A program made the translations under genes and the position numbers. From a gamma proteobacterium symbiont of Stewartia floridana (GTDB taxonomy: Bacteria > Pseudomonadota > Gammaproteobacteria > Chromatiales > Chromatiaceae), in assembly GCA_003676145.1 (NCBI GenBank), contig NAUB01000016.1, positions 1 through 64,000 of the forward strand: a DNA stretch of 64,000 bases. Direction: 5' to 3'. Below the pieces are notes generated by a model. It was not told the origin of the DNA. It did not search any database and was given only the letters and a program-made list of their open reading frames with translations. Shown piece by piece: positions 51,926 through 61,869 of the stretch (its first letter is position 1; every line of letters starts with the position of its first letter).

Positions 51926-51960
51926 AAAACCCCCGCAGAAAAAGATCTGACGGGGGTTTT
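51926..51960. terminator. Bidirectional intrinsic terminator
   Basis: AAAACCCCCG (51926-51935) and CGGGGGTTTT (51951-51960) form a stem between the L,D-transpeptidase and Lpp-like genes. The T run on both strands makes it usable in either direction. Confidence 0.85.
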
Positions 51961-52010
51961 CCATTGCACTCAAATCTCCGGCTGATGCCGCAGACAGAAG
52001 TGATTGGCGC

Positions 52011-52280
52011 TTATTTGGCCATAGCTTTCTCAGACATACGTCCGCAACGCTCATTACAGGCTTCAGCAGAATCCTTGGCAGCGTTTGCAGCTTTCATAGC
52101 AGCATCGGCAGTACCCTGAGCGGTAGCGGCTTCCAGTTGAGCCTCTTTCGCAGCCTTCATAGCAGCATCGGCAGCGGCCTGAGCGTTTGCGACATCAGCT
52201 TCCAGGCTGCTGTTGGTAGCACAACCTGCGAACAGACCAAGACTGAGAATCATTGCGGCGGTTTTGATGGTAGTTTTCAT
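52011..52280 (-). CDS. Lpp/OprI-like alanine-zipper lipoprotein
   Basis: 89 residues. The signal peptide has the lipobox LGLFAGCATN. The mature part is an Ala-rich heptad helix (ADAAMKAAKEAQLEAATAQGTADAAMKAA), which forms a trimeric coiled coil. The C-terminus CNERCGRMSEKAMAK ends with a Lys that could be joined to peptidoglycan, as in Lpp; the two Cys are unusual for E. coli Lpp but common in this family. It is expected to be highly expressed. Its upstream region is strongly base-paired (52367-52532). Confidence 0.88.
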   Translation of the reverse strand: MKTTIKTAAMILSLGLFAGCATNSSLEADVANAQAAADAAMKAAKEAQLEAATAQGTADAAMKAANAAKDSAEACNERCGRMSEKAMAK

Positions 52281-52366
52281 ATTACTCTCGATCTCTCTTA
52301 TGAGTTTTTACAATATGTGGCAGACGCCCCGTACCTTTGCACCCGTGGTTTAGCGATACAGAGTTT

Positions 52367-52532
52367 CCCAAATAGACCCTCTCCAGGTATCTCTCGCGAA
52401 TCAACCCCAATCCCGGGGTTGAGGGCCCTTTGATCCGATGAGCTGAGGTGTGGTGGTTGAAATGGATTTCAAACCCTGCACCCATTGCCGATTCGATCAG
52501 TAGCACCAACAACTTTCAACGGTCTATTTGGG
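52367..52532. ncRNA. Candidate structured RNA closed by a 12-base-pair stem
   Basis: The arms CCCAAATAGACC (52367-52378) and GGTCTATTTGGG (52521-52532) are perfectly complementary over 12 bases. Inside lie TCAACCCC (52401-52408) / GGGGTTGA (52415-52422), and further right GGTTGAAAT paired with ATTTCAAACC, itself flanked by GGTG/CACC. This is a multi-branched fold within the 538-base gene-free space between lpp-like (leftward) and ggt. On the minus strand it would be the leader of the lipoprotein mRNA, or an independent small RNA. The rest of 52281-52818 holds no gene. Confidence 0.35.
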
Positions 52533-52818
52533 ACGCTCCCAAAGTATCAGGTCACACCCTGTTGTGCTCGACTCGCTCCCTGATGCTAAACAGGATGCTG
52601 ATCGGGCAGAACATTGTATACCCTGCTCTCCACCGTTAAACACGTATCTACAAACTTCAGGCTGTAAAGAGCGGTAACATCTGGCACGGAAGCTTGATCC
52701 AAAAGTTAAACAAATTCAATGGCAAGATTCCAACTTTTAGAACTTTTTTGCAAATAATAACCCCTGACCGCTCAATAAACAGGGTTATTCGGGCCTGTGG
52801 AGAGCTCCTAAGGCGATC

Positions 52819-54507
52819 TCATTCGGTTTTTGCCATCCCCACGCCCCGCGGGTCACTGGCCGCATCAACCTGACCTGAGGACTTGTCCCAGACGACGGCC
52901 TGCATATTCCCATAACGGTTTTTCAGGGGTTTGAAATTGTGCCCCATCCCAGTCAACTGCCCGATCAGCGTCTCACTCAGCGCGTCAGCTTCCATCTGTA
53001 TCACATCGGGCAGATACTGATGGTGGAAACGGGGACGGCTGACCCAGGCCTGCGGTCCACGCCCCTCGGCCATCTCCAGGATACCGAGCAACACCATGGT
53101 GATGATCCGACTGCCACCGGGGGTGCCGAGAATGGCAATACGCTGTGCATCCTCAACAAAGGTAGGGGTCATGCTCGACAGCATACGCTTGCCCCCTTCA
53201 ATGGCGTTTGCCTCGCCGCCCACCAGACCATAGACATTCGGTACGCCCGGGCTTGCGGAAAAGTCATCCATCTCATCGTTCAGTAGAACCCCGGTGCCGG
53301 GTACCACCACACCGGCGCCAAAGGGGTAGTTGATACTCAGGGTGGCCGCAACCCGGTTCCCCTGCCGGTCGAGGATGGAGAAATGGGTGGTATCCTGACC
53401 CTCGGTGGACGTTGCCTGATGCTGGCTCTGGCTGGGGGTCGCCCGCTGCAGATCGATGCCGCGAGCCAGACCCGCCCCATACAGCGGATGAGTCAACTTC
53501 TCCACCGGCACTTGAACAAAGTCCGGATCACCAAGGTATTCGGCCCGGTCCCGATAGGCCCGGCGCATCGCTTCGACCAACACATGGGTTCTCTGGGGCT
53601 CGGACAAATCCGGGTAGTTCAGCTCCTGCAGAATATTCAGAATGGTGAGGATGGCGATCCCCCCGGATGAAGGGGGCGCGGCACTGGTAATGCGCATCCC
53701 CTGATAGTGGCCGGTAATTGGCCGTCGCTCCACCACCCGGTAGTCAGCCAGATCCTGCAGGGTCCAGATGCCGCCAGCTGCGCGAACACCGTCCACCAGC
53801 CGTTGCGCCAATTCACCCCGGTAGAAGCCGTCTATGCCCCGCTCCGCCAGAGCCTTGAGGGTATCCGCCAGATCGGGCTGTTTGATCAGATGTCCGGCGG
53901 GAGGCACCTCCCCCTGCAGCAGAAACTGTTGCGCCGATGCCTCGTGGGCCTGCAGTACCGGCAGACGCCATGAAGCCATGCGACGGTAGTATTCATCGAC
54001 GGCAAAGCCCTTGGCAGCGATCGCCATGGCGGGTTGCAGCAGCTCCGTGAGAGAGAGCTTGCCGTAGTTTTCAGTCAAGTGGACCAGCGCGGCGGGAACA
54101 CCGGGTATGCCGGCAGCGAGTGCGCCGTCAATCGACTTCTGTGCAACCACTTCACCCTGCTCATCCAGATAGAGATCCCGATGAGCGGCCAATGGCGCCC
54201 GTTCACGACCATCCAGCATGGTCTGAAAACCGTCACTGGCCCGATGCAGCAGCCAGAATCCTCCACCACCCAGCCCGGAACTGTAGGGCTCGACTACGGC
54301 CAGAACCGCGGTTACCGCCACAGCCGCGTCGAAGGCATTACCCCCCTTTCTGAGGATTTCATGACCAGCCTGGGTTGCCAGGGGATGGGCGCTGGCAATG
54401 GCTGCCTGGGCAGGCTTCTGCCCAGCCCAGACCTGACTGTAGCAGCAAAACAAAATAATAAGGCTCCACAGGGGAGCCTTAAAAGATCTCATGACTCGCG
54501 TCATCAT
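52819..54507 (-). CDS. ggt: Gamma-glutamyltransferase
   Basis: 562 residues with a signal peptide (ends about residue 28). GGT hallmarks: LGGGGFWLLH, the autocleavage site DTTHFSILDRQGNRVAAT with the nucleophile Thr, and the lid/GGS motif TPGGSRIITMVL. Processed in the periplasm into two subunits, it hydrolyses glutathione or transfers its glutamyl group. It follows directly after the ferredoxin gene stop on the same strand. Confidence 0.95.
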   Translation of the reverse strand: MMTRVMRSFKAPLWSLIILFCCYSQVWAGQKPAQAAIASAHPLATQAGHEILRKGGNAFDAAVAVTAVLAVVEPYSSGLGGGGFWLLHRASDGFQTMLDGRERAPLAAHRDLYLDEQGEVVAQKSIDGALAAGIPGVPAALVHLTENYGKLSLTELLQPAMAIAAKGFAVDEYYRRMASWRLPVLQAHEASAQQFLLQGEVPPAGHLIKQPDLADTLKALAERGIDGFYRGELAQRLVDGVRAAGGIWTLQDLADYRVVERRPITGHYQGMRITSAAPPSSGGIAILTILNILQELNYPDLSEPQRTHVLVEAMRRAYRDRAEYLGDPDFVQVPVEKLTHPLYGAGLARGIDLQRATPSQSQHQATSTEGQDTTHFSILDRQGNRVAATLSINYPFGAGVVVPGTGVLLNDEMDDFSASPGVPNVYGLVGGEANAIEGGKRMLSSMTPTFVEDAQRIAILGTPGGSRIITMVLLGILEMAEGRGPQAWVSRPRFHHQYLPDVIQMEADALSETLIGQLTGMGHNFKPLKNRYGNMQAVVWDKSSGQVDAASDPRGVGMAKTE

Positions 54508-54816
<309 letters not shown>

Positions 54817-54870
54817 TCAACCCAGCCTGGTTAATTGGCGCCACCTCTGTAATGGCGCGGGAATTTTAGG

Positions 54871-55353
<483 letters not shown>

Positions 55354-55488
55354 CTATCAATTGAACAAGATAATCATAATATCAGAGTTGACAGTTTTGA
55401 ATGATAATTCTCACCCCAGTCTTTGACGGGTTTAAAGCCATCCTCAGCTGGCGGTGACAGGAGAGTTTAGCAAGCTTTAGTCCATTGC

Positions 55489-56058
55489 TCATCCCGGAAG
55501 GGGGGCGCAGGCCAAACCGTAGCGCACCTCTCCGGCACGCTTCTCCTTCAGCAACTGCCACCCCTCGGGTAGCACCGGCAGCGGCCTCGATGCCTCATCC
55601 TCCATATAGATGCGGGCATTGTCCGCCAACCAGCCCTGGTTGAGTTTTTGACACAGCGGCCCAAGCAGATCAGCGGAGAAGGGTGGATCGAGAAATACCA
55701 CATCGAAGGGCACCGGTGACTGTTCGAGCCACTGCAGCGCGTCCGCCCTGACCACGGAGACCTGCTCCAGGTTCAGCTGCTTCCGATTCTCTTCCAGTTG
55801 CCGAACCACCGGATTGGCCGTATCGAGCATCACCACCTGGCCCGCTCCCCGGGAGGCCGCTTCGATTCCCAACGAGCCGCTTCCGGCAAACAGATCCAGA
55901 CAGCGTGCGCCGCTTATCCAGGGCTGCAACCAGTTGAAGAGGGTTTCCCGGATACGGTCACCGGTAGGCCGGAGCCCGGGAAGTTCGGCAAACGGCAGCT
56001 TCCTGCCCCTGTGCTCACCGCCAATGATGCGGACTTGGCATGCTGAGTGATTGGCCAT
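55489..56058 (-). CDS. rsmD: 16S rRNA (guanine(966)-N(2))-methyltransferase
   Basis: 189 residues. The SAM motif LDLFAGSGSLGIEAASRGA and the catalytic DPPF (in DVVFLDPPFS) are present; the opening RIIGGEHRGRKL is characteristic. It methylates G966 of 16S rRNA in the 30S subunit. Confidence 0.96.
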   Translation of the reverse strand: MANHSACQVRIIGGEHRGRKLPFAELPGLRPTGDRIRETLFNWLQPWISGARCLDLFAGSGSLGIEAASRGAGQVVMLDTANPVVRQLEENRKQLNLEQVSVVRADALQWLEQSPVPFDVVFLDPPFSADLLGPLCQKLNQGWLADNARIYMEDEASRPLPVLPEGWQLLKEKRAGEVRYGLACAPLPG

Positions 56059-56097
56059 GCGTTGCTCTCTGATTCTTTATTCGGTTGTGCTCTGATC

Positions 56098-57447
56098 CTA
56101 TTCAGCGGCCTCTGCCCGGTTAACCTGAGCCACAGGCGCGGAAAATCTTCCCACCTGTACTCTGACCAGACGTTCCGAATCGACCCGGCGTTTGAAAGCA
56201 TCGCGGATCTGCTCTTTGCTCACTGCCTCGATCCGCTCGACAAACCGATCGAGATAATCGAGAGGCAGATCGTAGAAACCGATTACCGCCAGATATTCGA
56301 CAATCTTGCCGTTGGATGCGATGCGTAGCGGAAACCCGCCGGTGATATTCTGTTTCGCTGCCTTCAGCTCCTCATCGGTCGGCCCCTCAGTGATGTAGCG
56401 CTGCAGGGTATCCTTGACCACTTTCAGCGCCTCATCCGCCTGTTCATTTTTGGTCTGCAAACCAACCTGGAAGAGGCCCAGTTGACGCATCGGAATGAAG
56501 AAACTGTAGACGCTGTAACTCAAGCCACGTTTCTCCCGTACCTCCTCGCTCAGCAGCGAAACCAGTCCGCTGCCACCAAGAATATGATTCCCCACATAGA
56601 GCGGAAAGTAGTCCGGGTCACCCCGCTTAAGGCCAGGTTGTCCCAGATAGAGATGGGATTGGGTTGATGGAAAGGGGATCTGCTTGATCACCCCTTGATC
56701 GAGTGGCGGCACCGGCGGCAGAGCTGGCATGGCTTCCCCCGAAGGCAGCCCACCCACCGCCTCTTCGGCGATAATTGCAGCAAGATCTTCATCCACCGCA
56801 CCGACGATCGCAACCACCGCATTCTTGGCCACATAGAGTCGCTGATGGGTCTTTACAATCTCTTCCCGGGTGATCGACTCGACCGACTCGCGGGTTCCCG
56901 AAGGATCCGAAGCGTAGGGATGTGTGCCATAGACCAGTTCATAGAGTTGCTTTTTACCGACACTGCCGGGGGACTGCTCATCCTGCAGAAGACCCGCCAG
57001 TATGGATTGACGCTCCCGTTCGATATCCTCCTGGTTGAAGCTGGGAGTTGCCAGGATTGCCGAGAGGGTTTGCAGGGATGTATCCAGGACTTCCGGCTCG
57101 ATCAGGGATCGCACGGCGACCCAGGCCATATCCCTTAAAGATCCCGACTCCAGCTGTGAACCCACCCCTTCGATGCGTTGCGCGATCTGAAACGCATCCC
57201 ACTTCCCCGCGCCTTCGGTCAACAGGCTGTTGGTAAAGGAGGTGATACCGGCTCTATCCCCATCTCTGGAGCTGCCGGCATCGAACACGACCCGCACATC
57301 GACCATCGGGATTTCCGGCGCATGCACGTACAGTACCTTGGCCCCGTTGCCGGTTTGCCAGGTCTCGATTTTAGGCGAGGCCTGCAGCAGGCCCGCAAAG
57401 CCGATTATCGCACCCAGTAGCAGCAGACGCAGTGTGTTATTGACCAT
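56098..57447 (-). CDS. M16-family peptidase-like protein lacking the zinc motif
   Basis: 449 residues from the ATG at 57447 (GGAGGTCGTC upstream, overlapping the partner gene by 11 bases). A signal peptide precedes two M16 domains. Where the active partner has HxxEH, this protein has FTNSLLTEGAG, so the zinc site is missing. The R/Y pair region of the second domain (GGFPLRIASNGKIVEYLAVIGFY, in part) is kept, as in the non-catalytic chain of bacterial M16 heterodimers. It probably pairs with the neighbouring peptidase in the periplasm. Confidence 0.9.
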   Translation of the reverse strand: MVNNTLRLLLLGAIIGFAGLLQASPKIETWQTGNGAKVLYVHAPEIPMVDVRVVFDAGSSRDGDRAGITSFTNSLLTEGAGKWDAFQIAQRIEGVGSQLESGSLRDMAWVAVRSLIEPEVLDTSLQTLSAILATPSFNQEDIERERQSILAGLLQDEQSPGSVGKKQLYELVYGTHPYASDPSGTRESVESITREEIVKTHQRLYVAKNAVVAIVGAVDEDLAAIIAEEAVGGLPSGEAMPALPPVPPLDQGVIKQIPFPSTQSHLYLGQPGLKRGDPDYFPLYVGNHILGGSGLVSLLSEEVREKRGLSYSVYSFFIPMRQLGLFQVGLQTKNEQADEALKVVKDTLQRYITEGPTDEELKAAKQNITGGFPLRIASNGKIVEYLAVIGFYDLPLDYLDRFVERIEAVSKEQIRDAFKRRVDSERLVRVQVGRFSAPVAQVNRAEAAE

Positions 57448-58801
57448 GACGACCTCCTGCAGCGGAGTGACGTGTGGTGTTCTCTTCCATCGGTAGGGGC
57501 TCCAATACGGCGACCGTGAGATTGTCATCGACCAGATACTTCTCAGCCACCTGCTTGACCTGCTCGGCGGTGACGGCCTTCAGTTTGTCCACATACTCGT
57601 CGCCAAGACGCCAATCGAGGCCAACGGTCTCCAACTGTCCGATCAGCATCGCCTGGTAAAACACAGAATCCTTCTCGAACACCTTCGAAGCGGTAATCTG
57701 TTTGCGCACCCGCGCCATCTCTTCATCGGTAACCAGCTCTGTCTTGAAGCGGTCGAGCTCTTTCAGGATGGCTCTCTCGACAGTCTCGATCGGGGTACCC
57801 GGCCTGGGTACTGCATCGAGCACCAACATGCCCGGCAGACGGGTGAAGGCGTTGTAGCTGGTATCCACCGAAACCGCCAGTTCACTGCCGCGAATCAGGT
57901 TACTGGCCAGGCGGGCACTGGCGCCGCCATCGAGAATGTAGGACAGCATCTCCAGCGCATAGGGCTCCCAGTCCTGATCTGTTTTACCGATCACCGGGGT
58001 TTTGAATCCCATCACCATATAGGGTTGCCGCGCCGGCACCTTCAGGGCCATCCGCTTGACGCCTCTTTGTGGCGGCTCCTCTCTCGGCTTGTTGACCGCC
58101 ACCGGCTCCGGCTTGAGTACACCGAAGTAGCGCTCTGCCAGGCGAATCACCTGATCCGGTTCCACATCCCCGACAACCACCAGGGTGGCGTTGTTGGGGG
58201 CATACCACTTGCGGTACCAGACCTGAAGATCCTCCACCTGCAGCGAGTCCAGATCGGACATCCAGCCAATCACTGGTATCCGGTAGGGTGAAGCCTGGTA
58301 GGCACCGGTAAGAAACAGCTCGTAGGTCAGGGACTGGGGCTTGTCTTCGGTGCGCATTCGCCGCTCCTCCTTGACCACCTCAACCTCTTTTTTGAACTCC
58401 GCTTCCTGCAGCTGAAGATTTCTCATTCTGTCCGCCTCCAGCTCGAAGGAGACCTCCAGGCGGTCACTCGCGAGCGTCTGATAGTAGGCGGTATAGTCAC
58501 GGCCGGTAAATGCGTTCTCGTTGCCCCCGTTGGCGGCAACGATGCGGGAAAATTCGCCAGGGGCGAGGTTGTCGGTCCCCTTGAACATCATATGTTCGAG
58601 CACATGGGAGACACCGGTAATCCCGCCATGTTCGTAACTGGAGCCGACCTTGTACCAGACCTGGGAGACCGCAATCGGTGCCCGCTTGTCCTGTTTCACG
58701 ATCACCTTCATCCCATTCTTCAGCTGGTGTTCCACCACACTGGCCTGTGCTTGAGCCGCGGCCATCAGCATCAGCATGAAAGTCGTCATCAATCTTCGCA
58801 T
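57437..58801 (-). CDS. M16-family zinc peptidase
   Basis: 454 residues from the ATG at 58801, chosen for AAGGA upstream and the signal peptide MRRLMTTFMLMLMAAAQAQA; the frame extends further upstream. The zinc site HVLEHMMFKGTD (HxxEH) is intact, with the downstream Glu in EFKKEVEVVKEERR. It is the active chain of a periplasmic M16 pair; such enzymes degrade small peptides or process envelope substrates. It lies directly upstream of and overlaps the inactive partner gene. Confidence 0.92.
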   Translation of the reverse strand: MRRLMTTFMLMLMAAAQAQASVVEHQLKNGMKVIVKQDKRAPIAVSQVWYKVGSSYEHGGITGVSHVLEHMMFKGTDNLAPGEFSRIVAANGGNENAFTGRDYTAYYQTLASDRLEVSFELEADRMRNLQLQEAEFKKEVEVVKEERRMRTEDKPQSLTYELFLTGAYQASPYRIPVIGWMSDLDSLQVEDLQVWYRKWYAPNNATLVVVGDVEPDQVIRLAERYFGVLKPEPVAVNKPREEPPQRGVKRMALKVPARQPYMVMGFKTPVIGKTDQDWEPYALEMLSYILDGGASARLASNLIRGSELAVSVDTSYNAFTRLPGMLVLDAVPRPGTPIETVERAILKELDRFKTELVTDEEMARVRKQITASKVFEKDSVFYQAMLIGQLETVGLDWRLGDEYVDKLKAVTAEQVKQVAEKYLVDDNLTVAVLEPLPMEENTTRHSAAGGRHGQ

Positions 58802-59091
58802 TAAGGTGTTCCTTATCATCATTATCAGTCTTTTAATGCCTCGAGCAGGCCCGATCGATCGAGCATCCGCATCCCCCAGCGGACAACGGCACTTTAACAT
58901 TGCCCTGGAGGACCTGTAGAATAGCGCCGGCGACAGCCCGCAGGCATTGTTTCAGAGGCCTGAAGGATTGTCCAAAATGGCTCCAGGCACAACGATTGAC
59001 ACAGCAACTGAGACCATCACTTTCAGTCACGGTGTTAGTAAGAACCTGCGATCAGTTTAGAGTTCCAATCACCCCATTGGTGTTGCCCAGT

Positions 59092-60093
59092 ATGTTCGGA
59101 TTCGGTAAACGTAAGAAGTCACACACAGAGGAAGTCGACAAACAGCCGACGGTGGAAGAGAAAACAGGTCTCTTCAGCCGCCTGCAACAGCGGCTGTCAC
59201 GCACCCGGCACAATCTGACCGATGGTCTGGCCAACCTGGTGATGGGACGTAAAACCATCGACGAGGATCTGCTCGAGGAGTTGGAGACCCTGCTGCTTAC
59301 CGCAGATGTTGGCGTCGATGCCACCAGCCGTATCATCGACGATCTGACAGAACGGGTGAAACGCAAATCCCTCAGCGACCCGGAAGCCCTGACCCAGGCC
59401 CTGAAACAGCATCTGCTCGAGATTCTTCAGGCTTGCGACAAACCCCTCGATAACAGAGAGGACGGCAAACCGCTGGTGATGGTGATGGTCGGCATCAACG
59501 GTGCCGGCAAAACCACCACCATCGGCAAACTGGCGAGAAAGTTCCAGATCGACGGCGAAACTGTCATGCTGGCCGCCGGCGATACCTTTCGCGCCGCCGC
59601 GGTGGAACAGCTGCAGACCTGGGGTGAGCGCAATCAGATCCCGGTGATTGCCCAGCATACCGGAGCGGACGCCGCCTCTGTGGTATTCGATGCGCTGCAG
59701 GCGGCCACCTCCCGGCAGGTGGACGTCCTGATTGCAGATACGGCAGGCCGACTACATACTAAGACCAATCTCATGGAAGAGCTGGCCAAGATCACCCGGG
59801 TCATGAAGAAGATCGACCCGCAGGCACCCCATGAGGTGTTGCTGGTGGTGGATGCGGGAACCGGTCAGAATGCGGTCAACCAGGCACTGCAGTTCAATGA
59901 GTCTGTCGGCCTTACCGGCCTGGTGGTCACCAAGCTGGATGGCACGGCCAAAGGCGGTGTGGTGTTCGCCATCGCGGATAAGGTCAAAGTGCCGATCCGA
60001 TTCATCGGCGTTGGTGAATCGATCGAAGACCTGCGTGAATTTGATCCCAAGGAGTTTGTCGAGGCACTGTTTGAAACCGATACGACGGATTAA
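59092..60093 (+). CDS. ftsY: Signal recognition particle receptor FtsY
   Basis: 333 residues from the ATG at 59092. A short charged A region, then the N domain (DEDLLEELETLLLTADVGVDAT) and the G domain with GINGAGKTTTIGKLA, DTFRAAAVEQL, DTAGRLHTKTNLMEELAK, TKLDGTAKGG. It docks SRP-ribosome complexes at the membrane. First of the ftsY-ftsE-ftsX cluster that precedes rpoH, the order seen in E. coli. Confidence 0.97.
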   Translation: MFGFGKRKKSHTEEVDKQPTVEEKTGLFSRLQQRLSRTRHNLTDGLANLVMGRKTIDEDLLEELETLLLTADVGVDATSRIIDDLTERVKRKSLSDPEALTQALKQHLLEILQACDKPLDNREDGKPLVMVMVGINGAGKTTTIGKLARKFQIDGETVMLAAGDTFRAAAVEQLQTWGERNQIPVIAQHTGADAASVVFDALQAATSRQVDVLIADTAGRLHTKTNLMEELAKITRVMKKIDPQAPHEVLLVVDAGTGQNAVNQALQFNESVGLTGLVVTKLDGTAKGGVVFAIADKVKVPIRFIGVGESIEDLREFDPKEFVEALFETDTTD

Positions 60094-60098
60094 GGATA

Positions 60099-60782
60099 TT
60101 GATTCATTTTGACAATGTCAGCAAACGCTATCCGGGTGGTCATACCGGACTGAGTAACATCAATCTGCGCATCGACGCGGAAGAGATGGTCTTTCTTACC
60201 GGCCATTCAGGCGCCGGCAAAAGTACCCTGCTGAAACTGATTGGCTTGCTGGAACGCTCCAGTGGCGGACAGGTGCATGTCAACGGTCGCAATCTGACCC
60301 GGCTGAAGAACCGTCAGATCCCCTATCACCGCCGCGAGGTGGGTATGATTTTTCAGGACCATCGCCTGCTGCATGACCGCACCGTATTCGACAATGTGGC
60401 CCTGCCCCTGGTGGTCTCCGGACTGGGTCATAAAGAGATTGGCAGAAGGGTTCGGGCCGCACTCGACAAGGTTGGTCTGCTGCATAAGGAGAAGAGTGCC
60501 CCGGTGACCCTCTCGGGCGGTGAACAGCAGCGTGTCGGTATTGCCCGCGCAGTGGTCAGTAAACCACCTCTGGTACTGGCGGATGAGCCCACCGGCAATC
60601 TGGATCCGGAACTGTCGAAAGAGATCATGGAGCTCTTCACTCAGTTCAACAAGGTCGGGGTTACCCTGCTTATTGCCACCCATGACCTGGCCCTGGTGAG
60701 CAGCATGAATCAACGCATTCTGACACTGACCAACGGCGCATTGAGTCATGACAGCAAGACGGAGTACCGGGATGTCACTTAA
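60099..60782 (+). CDS. ftsE: Cell division ATP-binding protein FtsE
   Basis: 227 residues starting at TTG 60099 (AGGA just upstream, five bases after the ftsY stop). Walker [15 protein letters not shown]-loop FQDHRLL, signature [14 protein letters not shown] and Walker [13 protein letters not shown]. With FtsX it drives EnvC/amidase activation at the septum. Confidence 0.96.
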   Translation: MIHFDNVSKRYPGGHTGLSNINLRIDAEEMVFLTGHSGAGKSTLLKLIGLLERSSGGQVHVNGRNLTRLKNRQIPYHRREVGMIFQDHRLLHDRTVFDNVALPLVVSGLGHKEIGRRVRAALDKVGLLHKEKSAPVTLSGGEQQRVGIARAVVSKPPLVLADEPTGNLDPELSKEIMELFTQFNKVGVTLLIATHDLALVSSMNQRILTLTNGALSHDSKTEYRDVT

Positions 60783-61716
60783 GTCTCGACTCTTTTCAAT
60801 GCCGGGAATATGGTTACAGAGACATGCCCAGGTGGCCCTCTCGAGCCTTGGCAGACTGGTGGGGAATCGCCTCTCCTCTTTGATGACCTGTGCGGTTATC
60901 GGCATCGCGCTGGCGCTGCCGGTTGGACTGCATGTGATGCTCAGCAACCTCAACACAATCAGTGGCGGATGGGAGAGCGGTGCCAGCATCTCCCTGTTCC
61001 TGGATCAGAGCATCAGCAGTGAGAAAGCCCGCTCCCTGGCTGAAACACTGCGTCAGCACACGCGTATCGAAACCGTCGAGCTGATCAATCGGCAAACCGC
61101 ACTCGAAGAGTTTCAACGCCTCAGCGGCTACGCGGACGCACTCCAGGCCCTCGATAGCAACCCACTGCCCAATCTGCTGGTCATTCAACCGAAAGCTGAA
61201 TACACCACCGCTGAGACAGCCGAGCAGCTCGCCCAGGAGCTGAGACTGCTGCCGGAGGCGGATATCGTTCAACTCGACCTGCAATGGGTCAGGCGTCTGC
61301 AGGCCATCACAGTGATCGCGCAACGGGCCGTGGTGGTTCTGGCGGCTCTGCTCAGCATGGCGGTTTTATTGATCGTGGGAAACACCATCCGGCTGGAGAT
61401 CCAGAACCGCCGTACCGAGATCGAGATCACCAAACTGATCGGCGCCACCAACGCTTTCATCCGCAGACCCTTTCTCTACACCGGATTCTGGTATGGCCTG
61501 TTCGGCGGGTTGATCGCCTGGTTTCTGGTTGCCCTGTCGTTGATTCTGCTGAGCGGCCCCATCGCCAAGCTGGCCCAGCTCTACCAGAGCTCGTTCGATC
61601 TAAGCTCTCTCGACCCAATCACAGTCCTGGTACTGTTATCCGGTAGCGCCCTGTTGGGACTGACCGGCTCCTGGCTTGCGGTCGGTCGTCATTTGAGCGC
61701 GATTGAACCAAGCTAG
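60772..61716 (+). CDS. ftsX: Cell division protein FtsX
   Basis: 314 residues from the ATG at 60772, overlapping ftsE by 11 bases. Cytoplasmic N-terminus, a membrane helix near 40-60, an extracytoplasmic loop (about 60-180) and three later helices; NRRTEIEITKLIGATNAFIRRPF is the conserved coupling segment. Partner of FtsE. Confidence 0.95.
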   Translation: MSLKSRLFSMPGIWLQRHAQVALSSLGRLVGNRLSSLMTCAVIGIALALPVGLHVMLSNLNTISGGWESGASISLFLDQSISSEKARSLAETLRQHTRIETVELINRQTALEEFQRLSGYADALQALDSNPLPNLLVIQPKAEYTTAETAEQLAQELRLLPEADIVQLDLQWVRRLQAITVIAQRAVVVLAALLSMAVLLIVGNTIRLEIQNRRTEIEITKLIGATNAFIRRPFLYTGFWYGLFGGLIAWFLVALSLILLSGPIAKLAQLYQSSFDLSSLDPITVLVLLSGSALLGLTGSWLAVGRHLSAIEPS

Positions 61717-61810
61717 AGTCAATTAGAACTAACTACTTGATTCGGCAAAGATAAAACCACACATACCCTATTGAACTTTCTGCCGCATAACCGGTCAGAA
61801 TGGTCAGTTA

Positions 61811-61837
61811 TTGGCACTCCTGCGTAGAGAGTGCTAA
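61811..61837 (+). promoter_or_regulatory. CIRCE-like HrcA operator overlapping the rpoH promoter
   Basis: TTGGCACTC (61811-61819), a 9-base spacer, GAGTGCTAA (61829-61837). The CIRCE consensus is TTAGCACTC-N9-GAGTGCTAA; 17 of 18 arm bases agree and the spacing is exact. The right arm runs into an extended -10 (TGCTAATAT, TAATAT at 61835-61840), and TTGGCA at 61811 could be the -35 with an 18-base spacer. It ends 33 bases before the rpoH ATG. Confidence 0.85.
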
Positions 61838-61869
61838 TATTTCACCTGAAGCAATCTGGGGTAACCTGC

